DNA of 25,992 nucleotides. Origin: DASQJL01 sp035689165 (GTDB lineage Bacteria > Eisenbacteria > RBG-16-71-46 > SZUA-252). This document shows, piece by piece, positions 1-6,743 of this stretch. The position numbers and the translations under genes are program-made. The number at the start of each line of letters is the position of its first letter. Position 1 is the stretch's first letter. The notes below the pieces were generated by a model. It saw only the letters and a program-made list of their open reading frames with translations. It had not been told where the DNA came from and did no database searches. Location: NCBI GenBank assembly GCA_035689165.1, contig DASSLZ010000088.1, positions 1 through 25,992 on the forward strand, given 5' to 3'.

Positions 1-1
1 C

Positions 2-340
2 GAGGCCCTGTTGAGCGGCCTCTTCAACCCGCGACGGCGCGCCACCGCCGAGGTCATCCGCAGGGCGCAGGCATCGGGAGCCCTCGGGAAACGGGTCGCT
101 CCCCTGGTCGCCGTGGATCTCCTCTTCGGGCCGCTGTTCTATCGGAAGTTCGTGAGGCAGGAGCCGATGACGAAGGCCTTCGTGCGGCAGGTGTTCGACG
201 GCGTTCTGGAGGGGCTGGGCCCGCGGCCGGGTCGGCGGAGCGCCTCGCCGCGGTCACGTCCCCCCGTGCGCCCCCTTCACTCCAGAACGACGATCCGCAC
301 CACGGAAGTGCCGAAGCGCGTGCGGGCCCGCGCGAAGTAG
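2..340 (+). CDS. TetR-family regulator, C-terminal fragment (5' end outside window)
   Basis: The reading frame is open from the left edge (codons in phase with base 2) to a TAG at 338-340. The first ~70 residues resemble the C-terminal ligand-binding and dimerisation domain of TetR regulators of the TetR_C_11 type: a helix ending in RRAQASGAL, then VAVDLLFGPLFYRKFV and an FVRQVFDGVLEGL helix. The DNA-binding half would lie to the left of the window. The last ~40 residues are basic and low in complexity, unlike the normal end of this family, and lie antisense to a short protein-like stretch on the other strand. The gene converges with the metabolic operon ending at 354, leaving only 13 bases between stop codons. 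Whether it controls that operon cannot be seen. The family call rests on pattern resemblance only. Confidence 0.6.
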   Translation, partial: EALLSGLFNPRRRATAEVIRRAQASGALGKRVAPLVAVDLLFGPLFYRKFVRQEPMTKAFVRQVFDGVLEGLGPRPGRRSASPRSRPPVRPLHSRTTIRTTEVPKRVRARAK

Positions 341-353
341 CGTCCCGATCCTC
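277..353 (-). pseudogene. Possible relic of a C-terminal (FlgD/type-IX-like) sorting tail
   Basis: Immediately after the LeuD-like stop codon, the minus strand reads in another frame as about 22 codons of very protein-like sequence (YFARARTRFGTSVVRIVVLE) followed by TGA at 279-277. The pattern 'G-x-YFARA...G...VVRIVVLE-stop' resembles the last two beta strands of the FlgD-like or type IX secretion C-terminal domain that ends many surface proteins in FCB-group bacteria. No start codon, ribosome-binding site or rest of the domain is present, so if real it is a leftover fragment. The overlapping plus-strand extension of the TetR fragment could be a consequence of the same event. A chance antisense resemblance remains possible. 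Confidence 0.25.
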
Positions 354-854
354 CTACGCCGGTTTCGCGAGCAGGAGCCTCCGCGTGTACGGGACCAGGC
401 CCCCCGCGTCGATGATCGCCTGCCGCGCTTTCGGCAGCGGCACGACCGGATACGAGCGGCCGGTTCGCCGGTTCACGACCGCACCGTCGCGGAAGCCCAG
501 GATGTCCCCCTCCTCGGCCTCGATCGTCGGGCAGATCACCATGCGGAGCCCGAGGTTGATGCCGTTCTGGAGGAAAATGCGCGCGAAGTCCCGCGCCACG
601 ACCACGAGATCGTGCCCCCTGAGGCACGACGCGGCCTGCTCGCGGGAGGAGCCGCACCCGAAGTTCTTCCCGGCCACGAGGACGCTGCCCGGAGGCACGC
701 CGCCGGACTTCAGCGCGACGTTGAAGGCCGCGTCGTCGGCAAAGGCGAGCTGCGGCGTCTCGCTGGGGAGCACCGTGGCCATGAACCGCCCCGGATAGAT
801 GATGTCGGTGGAGACGTCGTCTCCCACTTTCTTCACGACCCGTCCTTCCGTCAT
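354..854 (-). CDS. Aconitase-family (LeuD-type) dehydratase small subunit
   Basis: This 166-residue protein is the swivelling small subunit of the LeuC2/LeuD2 (archaeal/HacB-like) class of dehydratases, whose usual length is about 160-170 residues. The N-terminal STDIIYPGRF and the KNFGCGSSREQA substrate-binding motif near residues 63-74 are diagnostic. It partners the large subunit whose TGA lies one base upstream of this ATG. Isopropylmalate isomerases of this class carry YLRT in the loop after PGR and homoaconitases carry YLVM; here the loop reads FMAT (residues 24-27), so neither substrate is indicated. With an HMG-CoA-lyase-like protein and a CoA-transferase in the same operon, a 2-alkylmalate such as citramalate is a reasonable substrate, but this is inference. 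It could still act as leuD. Confidence 0.85.
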   Translation of the reverse strand: MTEGRVVKKVGDDVSTDIIYPGRFMATVLPSETPQLAFADDAAFNVALKSGGVPPGSVLVAGKNFGCGSSREQAASCLRGHDLVVVARDFARIFLQNGINLGLRMVICPTIEAEEGDILGFRDGAVVNRRTGRSYPVVPLPKARQAIIDAGGLVPYTRRLLLAKPA

Positions 855-855
855 G

Positions 856-2145
856 TCAGTGCGCCTCCCTCGGGTCGGTGATCACGCCGGCGACCGCGCT
901 CGCGGCGGCGACGGCGGGCGAGCAGAGATAGACCTCGCCGGTCGGGTTGCCCATCCGCCCCTTGAAATTCCGGTTCGTGGTGGAGAGGGCGACCTCGCCG
1001 TCCCCCAGCGCCCCCTGGTGCACGCCAAGACAGGGGCCGCAGCCGGGATTGCACACCACCGCTCCCGCCTCCATGAGATCGCGCAGGTAGCCGCGGTCCA
1101 GCGCCTGGTGGAAGATGCGCCACGACGCCGGGAAGACCAGCATGCGCGTCCCGGCGGCGATCTTCCGTCCCTTGAGCGTGCGCGCCGCGACCTCGATGTC
1201 GTCCAGCCTGCCGTTGGTACACGAGCCGATGACGATCTGCTGCACCTTGGTCCCCTTCACCGACGTGACCGGCTTGACGTTGTCCACGGCGTGCGGGCAG
1301 GCGACCTGCGGCGTGAGCGCTCCCGCGTCGATGTGGATCACCCGCTCGTAGGCGGCGTCGGGATCCGGACCGAAGATCTCGATCCGCTCCTTCACGCCGG
1401 CTTCGTCCTTCAGATAGCGCAGCGTCTCGGCGTCGGGCGGCACGACGCCGGCGGTGGCGCCCGCCTCGACCGCCATGTTGCAGAGCACGAGCCGTCCCGA
1501 CGTGGACATCGCGTGGATCGCCGAGCCGGTGAATTCGAGGACCCTGTAGTTCGCCCCCTCCGCCGAGATCTCCCCGATCAGGTGCAGGATCAGGTCTTTC
1601 GGATAGACGTCGTCGCGGAAGGTGCCGTTCACGACGACCTGGATGGTGCCGGGCACCTCGACGTTCAGGATGCGTCCCAGCGTCCAGACCGAGGCCATCT
1701 CGGTCGCGCCGATGCCGAAGGCGAAGGCGCCCAGCGCGCCGTGCGTCGTGGTGTGGCTGTCGGTGCCCACGACGACCGCACCGGGCCTGACGTAGCCGTT
1801 CTCGGGCAGGATCTGATGGCAGATCCCCCCGACGTCGCCCCGCACGTCGTGGAACTTGGTGATTCCGGCACGCGCCACGAACTCGCGCACCTTCTTCTGA
1901 TTGCTCGCGGTCTTCGCCGATTCGGCGGGCACGCGGTGGTCGAAGACGATCGCGATCCGCTGGGGATCCCAGACCTTGGCTTCGCGGCCGGTCCCCTGGA
2001 AGATCTCGTGGAACTGGTTCAGGACGAGGGCTGCGTTCTCGTGGGACATCGCGAGATCCACCGCCGGCTCGACCACGTCCCCGACGGCCAGATCGCGGCG
2101 GCCGAGGGTGCGCGCGAGGAGCTTCTGCACGTACGTCATGCCCAT
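856..2145 (-). CDS. Aconitase-family (LeuC/HacA-type) dehydratase large subunit
   Basis: This 429-residue protein matches the short form of 3-isopropylmalate dehydratase/homoaconitase large subunits. The three cysteines that hold the 4Fe-4S cluster are at C309 (GSCTNGR), C369 and C372 (NPGCGPC). Other family landmarks are VFDHRVP near 68-74 and GTDSHTTTHGALGAF near 127-141. The cytoplasmic reaction is reversible dehydration/rehydration of a 2- or 3-hydroxydicarboxylate. The start is the ATG at 2145, placed 12 bases after AAAGGAG; a second in-frame ATG at 2139 is too far from that site. The gene begins 4 bases after the CoA-transferase stop and ends one base before the small-subunit start, so the two subunits are probably made together. 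Exact substrate is open: isopropylmalate, citramalate/methylmalate or homoaconitate. Confidence 0.88.
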   Translation of the reverse strand: MGMTYVQKLLARTLGRRDLAVGDVVEPAVDLAMSHENAALVLNQFHEIFQGTGREAKVWDPQRIAIVFDHRVPAESAKTASNQKKVREFVARAGITKFHDVRGDVGGICHQILPENGYVRPGAVVVGTDSHTTTHGALGAFAFGIGATEMASVWTLGRILNVEVPGTIQVVVNGTFRDDVYPKDLILHLIGEISAEGANYRVLEFTGSAIHAMSTSGRLVLCNMAVEAGATAGVVPPDAETLRYLKDEAGVKERIEIFGPDPDAAYERVIHIDAGALTPQVACPHAVDNVKPVTSVKGTKVQQIVIGSCTNGRLDDIEVAARTLKGRKIAAGTRMLVFPASWRIFHQALDRGYLRDLMEAGAVVCNPGCGPCLGVHQGALGDGEVALSTTNRNFKGRMGNPTGEVYLCSPAVAAASAVAGVITDPREAH

Positions 2146-2149
2146 GGCG

Positions 2150-3337
2150 CTACACGACTCCTTTCGCCCGGAGGGCTCCCAGCTGGTCGGCGCCCACGCC
2201 GGCTCCGGCGAGCACTTCGGCGGTGTGCGCCGAGAGGCGCGGCGGCGGCCCGGTGATGGCGCCCGGTGTCTTTTCGAACTTCGCGGTGAGGCCGAAGAGC
2301 GGGATGGTACCGATTCCCTCCACCGGCACGTCGGCCAGGGTGCCTCGATGGCGGATCTGCGGCTGGCGCAGGGCATCCTCGAGGCTCAGGATGGCGCCGG
2401 TCGGGACGTCGCGCGCATTCAAGCGCTGGACCCAGACCGAGGTCGGACACTGCGTGAGACGCGCTTCGAGGATCGGCGTGAGCTCCTTCCGATTCTTCTT
2501 TCGCGTGTCCCGCTTCTGGAAGCGCGGGTCGGCGAGGAGCTCGGTCAGGCCCAGCTCCTCGCACAGCGCCTCCCACTGCTCCTGCTTGTTCGCGGCGATG
2601 TTCACCCATCCGTCCCGGGTCCGGAACGTCCCCGACGGCGCCGCGGTGAAGTTGTCGTTCCCCATCAAGACCGGCTGCTGCCCGCCGATCAGGAGGTTCG
2701 CCGCGACCCAGCCCATGAGCGGCATGATCGAATCGAGCATCGCTACGTCGACGAACTGCCCCTCGCCCGTCCGCTCGCGGTGGTACAGGGCGGCCAGAAT
2801 CGCGAACGCCGCGTTCAGCCCGCCGACGGTGTCGCACACCGGAAAGCCGGCGCGGAGCGGGTTCAACCGCTCGTCGCCGTTCACCGCCATGACGCCGCTC
2901 AGCCCCTGGATGATCTGGTCGTAGGCCGGCTTCAAGGCCTCGGGGCCGGTGTGCCCGAACCCCGAGATGGCGCAGTAGATCAGGCGCGGGTTCTGCGCGG
3001 CGAGCGTCGCGTAGCCCAGCCCCATCCGCTCCATCACGTCGGGGCGGTAGTTCTCGACGAGGACGTCGGCCTCCTTGGCCAGGCGGAGGAAGATCTCCTT
3101 CCCCTCCGGCGTCTTGAGATTCAGGGTGACCGACTTCTTGTTGGCGTTCTGGGCGAGGAAGGAAGTGCCCATGAGCTGCTCGTTCAGCTCGGGCACGATG
3201 CCGAGCTTCCGGGCCAGGTCGCCATCCTTTGGGTTCTCGATCTTGACGACGTCGGCGCCGAGCAGCGCCAGGTGCAGCGTCGCGAAGGGACCGGCGAGCA
3301 CGTTGGTCAGGTCGAGGACGCGGATCCCCTCCAGCAT
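2150..3337 (-). CDS. CaiB/BaiF-family (class III) acyl-CoA transferase
   Basis: This protein of about 395 residues opens with the family signature LEGIRVLDLTNVLAGPFAT and LLGADVVKIENP. It carries the nucleophilic aspartate expected of class III CoA-transferases in PAYDQIIQGLSG (D140 from this start). Such enzymes move CoA between dicarboxylates; known members include succinyl-CoA:(R)-citramalate, succinyl-CoA:glutarate/HMG and itaconate CoA-transferases. Lying between an HMG-CoA-lyase-type lyase and an aconitase-type dehydratase, it most likely activates the acid that the lyase then cleaves. The ATG at 3337 places the start just before the conserved region. A GTG at 3376, overlapping the lyase stop as GTGA and preceded by AAGGTG, would add 13 residues and is a credible alternative. 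CoA donor and acceptor are not determined. Confidence 0.87.
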   Translation of the reverse strand: MLEGIRVLDLTNVLAGPFATLHLALLGADVVKIENPKDGDLARKLGIVPELNEQLMGTSFLAQNANKKSVTLNLKTPEGKEIFLRLAKEADVLVENYRPDVMERMGLGYATLAAQNPRLIYCAISGFGHTGPEALKPAYDQIIQGLSGVMAVNGDERLNPLRAGFPVCDTVGGLNAAFAILAALYHRERTGEGQFVDVAMLDSIMPLMGWVAANLLIGGQQPVLMGNDNFTAAPSGTFRTRDGWVNIAANKQEQWEALCEELGLTELLADPRFQKRDTRKKNRKELTPILEARLTQCPTSVWVQRLNARDVPTGAILSLEDALRQPQIRHRGTLADVPVEGIGTIPLFGLTAKFEKTPGAITGPPPRLSAHTAEVLAGAGVGADQLGALRAKGVV

Positions 3338-3372
3338 CGGGCGCCTGGTTCCGTTGCTCCCCGCCGTTCCGA

Positions 3373-4293
3373 TCACGCGGGCACCTTGGTCGGGATCGGC
3401 CCCGTCTTGTAGACGAACCCGGGCAGGTCGCGCCCGAAGTGTGCCGCGACCTCGCGCGCCACCTCGATCACGCGGTCCAGGTCGACGTCCGGGCGCAGCC
3501 CCTCCAAGTGCAGCGCGTGCACGAAGTCCTCGGTCGCGACGTTGCCGGCGGCGACCTTCGTGAAGGGGCAGCCGCCCAGCCCGGCGAAGGAGGTTTCGAA
3601 GGACGTGACGCCGGCGCGCATCGCGGCGAAGAGATTCGCCATGCCCAGGCCGTAGGTGTTGTGGAAGTGGCAGGCGCATTCGATCGTGGGATCGATCCCG
3701 AACACCGCGCCGAAGAGCCGCTCCACCTGGCTGGGCCGCGCGTGCCCCGCCGTGTCGGCGAGGCTGATCGAGCGGAAGCCCGCGTCCACGTAGGCGCGCA
3801 CCATCTCGAGGACGCGCTCCTCCGGGACCGGCCCCTCGAATCCGCACCCGAACGCCGACTGCACCGAGAGCTGCACGCGGTGCCCCGCCGCGACGGCTTT
3901 CCGCGCGGTGGCGATGATCCGCGTCGTCGCCTCTTCGCTTCCCATCCCGGTGTTGGCCAGGCTGTGGGTCTCGCTGGCCGAGGCGCCCATGCAGAAGAGC
4001 TCCACGCCGCACGTCAGCCCCCGCTCCAGCCCCTTCTCGTTCAGCACCAGGCCGGAGAGCACGGGGCCGCCGGACTTGGCACCCGGCTGCGGCACCAGGC
4101 GGCGGAAGAGCTTGTCGGTGTCGGCCATCTGCGGAACCTTGTCCGGGTGGACGAAGGAGCCCACCTGCACGGCGTCCACGCCCGAGGCCATGATCTTCCG
4201 GATCCACGACTCCTTCTTCGCGGTCGAGACGATCTGCTTTTCCATCTGGAGGCCGTCCCGGGGTCCGACCTCGTGCAGGACGATTCGATTCAT
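3373..4293 (-). CDS. HMG-CoA lyase-family (DRE-TIM) lyase
   Basis: This 306-residue protein is a full-length member of the 3-hydroxy-3-methylglutaryl-CoA lyase family. Visible active-site features are HEVGPRDGLQ at residues 7-16 (catalytic R12, metal ligand D13), the metal-binding histidines in HFHNTYG (H209, H211), and the flexible-loop signature GLGGCPFTKVAAGNVATED (catalytic C242, N251). The family cleaves a 3-hydroxy-3-methyl acyl-CoA to acetyl-CoA and a keto acid; besides HMG-CoA, an (R)-citramalyl-CoA lyase of this family (giving pyruvate) was described in Chloroflexus. The neighbouring CoA-transferase and dehydratase favour a citramalyl-type substrate over leucine breakdown, for which no dehydrogenase or carboxylase genes are present here. 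The ATG at 4293 is preferred; a GTG at 4311 would add only six residues. Confidence 0.88.
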   Translation of the reverse strand: MNRIVLHEVGPRDGLQMEKQIVSTAKKESWIRKIMASGVDAVQVGSFVHPDKVPQMADTDKLFRRLVPQPGAKSGGPVLSGLVLNEKGLERGLTCGVELFCMGASASETHSLANTGMGSEEATTRIIATARKAVAAGHRVQLSVQSAFGCGFEGPVPEERVLEMVRAYVDAGFRSISLADTAGHARPSQVERLFGAVFGIDPTIECACHFHNTYGLGMANLFAAMRAGVTSFETSFAGLGGCPFTKVAAGNVATEDFVHALHLEGLRPDVDLDRVIEVAREVAAHFGRDLPGFVYKTGPIPTKVPA

Positions 4294-4329
4294 GGCGCCT
4301 CTCGGGGGCACGGGCGCGCCCGTGCCGCT

Positions 4330-5493
4330 CTAGGCGGGGGTAGTCCCCGCGCGGTGTGAAGCCGGGAAGGCGGCTCGGCACTTCGCCTCGATGGCGCGCG
4401 CCATATCGAGCGTGCCGGCCGCCCCCCCCATGTCGTACGTGCGAACGGTTCCTTCGCGGATCACCTCGGCGACGGCGTTCTCGATCGCGCGGGCGCGCTC
4501 GGTTTCTCCAAGCCAGTCCAGCATCATCTTCGCCGCGAGGATGGTCGCGATCGGATTGGCCTTGTACTTGCCCGCGTGCTTGGGCGCCGAGCCGTGCGTC
4601 GGCTCGAAGACGGCGACGTCGCTCCCGATGTTGCCCGAGCAGCCGAACCCCAGCCCCCCCACCATCTGGGCGCACAGGTCGGAGATGATGTCGCCGTACA
4701 GGTTGGGCGCGACGATGACGTCGTAGTTGAACGGGTTCTTGAGGAGCCACATCGTCATGGCGTCGATGTTCGCGTCGTCCATGGCGATCTCCGGGAACTC
4801 CTTCGCCACGCGGCGGGCCTCTTCGAGGAAGAGCCCGTCCGTGGCGCGCACCACGTTCGCCTTGTGCACCACGGTGACCTTCTTCCGGCCGAACTTCCGC
4901 GCGAACTCGAACGCCGCCCGCACGATCCGCTCGGAGCCGTGCTTGGTGTTCACCTTGCACGAGATGGCGTACTCGTCGCCGGCCATCTCGGAGAAGGGCT
5001 TGAAGGCCGGCGAGAGGGCCGTCAGGGTGTCGCGGAGCCGGTCGGGCACGGTCGGGAATTCGACCCCGGCGTAGAGGTCCTCGGTGTTCTCGCGGAACAC
5101 CACGAGGTCGATCCCCTCTTTGTAGTTGAGCGGGTTGCCCGGGAACGCGCGGCAGGGGCGCAGGCAGACGTACAGGTCGAAGAGCTGGCGCATCCGGACG
5201 ATCGGCGAGCGATAGACGAGCCCTTTCCCCTTGCGCGGAGGCTCGAGCTCGCACTCGGCTTCCCGGAGCGGCTTGGAGGTGATGGCGCCGAACATCGCGG
5301 CGTCGACGCCGCGGAGCAGCTCGATCGTGCGCTGCGGGAAGGGATCCCCTTCGCGGCGCCAGAACTCCCACCCGATGTCGCCATTCGTGTATGTGGCATC
5401 GAATTGAACGGCGTCGAGGACGAGGCGCGCCGCCTCCATGACCTCGACGCCGATGCCGTCCCCCGGCAGCCAAGCGATCGTGTACTTCGCCAT
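4330..5493 (-). CDS. Isocitrate/isopropylmalate dehydrogenase-family beta-decarboxylating dehydrogenase
   Basis: This 387-residue protein has the GDGIG start, the substrate arginines R102, R112 and R134 (VVFRENTED), Y141, the catalytic lysine K211 (VVHKAN), the metal aspartates of NLYGDIISD (D268, D272) and the cofactor loop THGSAPKHAGKYKANP. The loop residues K305-H306 resemble NADP-using isocitrate dehydrogenases (Lys-Tyr) rather than NAD enzymes (Asp-Ile). In the substrate loop, RSPI (95-98) aligns with RSLN of E. coli isocitrate dehydrogenase: the serine is kept and the asparagine is isoleucine, so isocitrate itself is uncertain. As first gene of the operon it probably oxidises and decarboxylates the 3-hydroxy acid made by the aconitase-like pair, or a related acid. 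GGAGGAGG lies about 8 bases before the ATG, inside a stem-loop arm. Confidence 0.85.
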   Translation of the reverse strand: MAKYTIAWLPGDGIGVEVMEAARLVLDAVQFDATYTNGDIGWEFWRREGDPFPQRTIELLRGVDAAMFGAITSKPLREAECELEPPRKGKGLVYRSPIVRMRQLFDLYVCLRPCRAFPGNPLNYKEGIDLVVFRENTEDLYAGVEFPTVPDRLRDTLTALSPAFKPFSEMAGDEYAISCKVNTKHGSERIVRAAFEFARKFGRKKVTVVHKANVVRATDGLFLEEARRVAKEFPEIAMDDANIDAMTMWLLKNPFNYDVIVAPNLYGDIISDLCAQMVGGLGFGCSGNIGSDVAVFEPTHGSAPKHAGKYKANPIATILAAKMMLDWLGETERARAIENAVAEVIREGTVRTYDMGGAAGTLDMARAIEAKCRAAFPASHRAGTTPA

Positions 5494-5504
5494 GTGCGGG
5501 CCCT

Positions 5505-5583
5505 CCTCCGGCCCACGGCCATGGTACGGCCCGGGACGGGGCGGCGCGCTGCTACCGAGGGATCATGGCCAGCGGGCCGGAGG
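5505..5583 (-). promoter_or_regulatory. Nested inverted repeat enclosing the ribosome-binding site of the dehydrogenase gene
   Basis: A perfect 10-base inverted repeat (5505-5514 with 5574-5583) encloses a second perfect 7-base repeat (5517-5523 with 5564-5570), separated only by a 2x3 internal loop. In the minus-strand RNA the 3' arm GGGCCGGAGG contains the Shine-Dalgarno sequence of the dehydrogenase gene at 5493. If the stem forms, that site is hidden. It lies in the 113-base gap between the efflux permease stop and the metabolic operon. It could be a leader controlling translation, or a boundary hairpin ending the efflux transcript, although no T-run follows. No recognised riboswitch class is apparent, and I see no convincing promoter in this gap. 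Confidence 0.5.
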
Positions 5584-5606
5584 GACCATCCGGCGGGGAG
5601 GGCGGT

Positions 5607-6740
5607 CTACAGGGTCCGCTTGAACAGCGTGGAGGCGAGCACCAGCATCACGCCCGCGAAGGCGATCAGGATCAGGAAGTCGGGGAGCACCGCCTGGAAG
5701 CCGACCCCCTTGAGGAGCAGGTTCCGAAGCGCGTGCACGGCGTAGCGCATGGGGTTGACGCGCGAGAGCGCCTGGAGCCAGCCGGGGTAGCTCTCCGTGG
5801 GATAGAGCGCCCCGCTCGGAAAGAAGGTGATCACGTTGAGGATGCCGAACAGCGCGCGCGGGGTCATGGGATTGGAGACCCGGGCCATCAGGGTGAACAT
5901 GAAGAGCACCAGGCCCAGCCCCAAGAGGAAGATCGTGAACTCCACCATGAGAAGGGTGGGTAGTCCGCCGATGAGCGGGAGCTGCGCGATCGCGATCGAG
6001 GAGACCGTCACCAGGGTGCCCATGCAGAGGGCCAGGGTGGTGGCCGACAGCGTGAGCCCCATCACCAGGTCGAGCGAGGTGAGCGGCGTGACGAAGTACC
6101 CCTCGTGGATCCCGCGCGCGCGGTCGTCCACCAGGATGATCCCGCCCGCGACCATCGCGACGAAGAAGAGGGCGAGCGCGATCACACCGGGCACCAGGTA
6201 CTGCATGTAGTTCTTGTGCCCGTAGACGTCCACGCGCTCCACCGTCACGCCGACACGGGCCATGGGAGGAGCGCGCCCCTCCACGCGCAGGTCGGCGATG
6301 GCGCGCCGCATCTCCCCCTCGATGGTGTTCGACGAGGTCCCGTCGGTGTTGTCCAGCGCCAGGCCCAGCTCAGCCTTCTCGCCGCGCGCGAAGTCCTCGC
6401 TGAAGTTGGGCGGCACGATCACGACGGCGCGGTAGTCCCCCTGGCGCAGCCGGTCCACCGCGGCCCGCACGTCGCTCTCCTCGCGGACCAGAAAGAGCTG
6501 CCGGGCGGCCTGCAGCGTCATCATCTGCTTCCGGACCGCCGCGGCGGCCGCCCCCTCGTCCTCGACGACGATCGCCACGGGAATGTGGTGCAGGTCGCCC
6601 CCCATCGACTTCCCGAGGATGAGCAGGTAGATGATCGGCATCATCACCATCGGGATCACGAGCTGGATGTTGCGCCGGAAGCGGCGCAGGTCGCGCTCGG
6701 CCACGGCGAGGGTGCGGCTGACGTTGAACGGGAGGGTCAC
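5607..6740 (-). CDS. ABC-2 type transporter permease (efflux)
   Basis: This 377-residue inner-membrane protein has the ABC-2 layout: one N-terminal transmembrane helix (about residues 27-43), a large soluble extracytoplasmic domain to about 175, then five hydrophobic segments in the C-terminal half including YLVPGVIALALFFVAMVAGG and an FFPSGALYP motif, ending with a short basic tail. It resembles YbhS/YbhR-type export permeases. It is the last gene of a five-gene efflux operon and begins with GTG 3 bases after the ATPase stop, with GAGGT six bases upstream. It should pair with the ATPase as a homodimer, working with the membrane-fusion and TolC proteins to export drugs or other amphipathic compounds. 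Substrate is unknown. Confidence 0.88.
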   Translation of the reverse strand: MTLPFNVSRTLAVAERDLRRFRRNIQLVIPMVMMPIIYLLILGKSMGGDLHHIPVAIVVEDEGAAAAAVRKQMMTLQAARQLFLVREESDVRAAVDRLRQGDYRAVVIVPPNFSEDFARGEKAELGLALDNTDGTSSNTIEGEMRRAIADLRVEGRAPPMARVGVTVERVDVYGHKNYMQYLVPGVIALALFFVAMVAGGIILVDDRARGIHEGYFVTPLTSLDLVMGLTLSATTLALCMGTLVTVSSIAIAQLPLIGGLPTLLMVEFTIFLLGLGLVLFMFTLMARVSNPMTPRALFGILNVITFFPSGALYPTESYPGWLQALSRVNPMRYAVHALRNLLLKGVGFQAVLPDFLILIAFAGVMLVLASTLFKRTL

Positions 6741-6743
6741 GCG

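Noticed and set aside
354..2145. Straight leucine biosynthesis leuCD assignment
   Set aside because: Not excluded, but the operon partners (HMG-CoA-lyase-type lyase and class III CoA-transferase) and the altered LeuD loop make it less likely, so gene symbols were withheld.
799..2256. Long plus-strand open frame of 485 codons opposite leuC
   Set aside because: Arginine/histidine/aspartate-rich translation with no motifs, antisense to a well-supported gene; a GC-rich shadow.
2150..5473. Single open frame of over 1100 codons spanning the CoA-transferase and the region upstream
   Set aside because: Only the part after 3337 (or 3376) encodes protein-like sequence; the rest is out of frame with the lyase and dehydrogenase genes.
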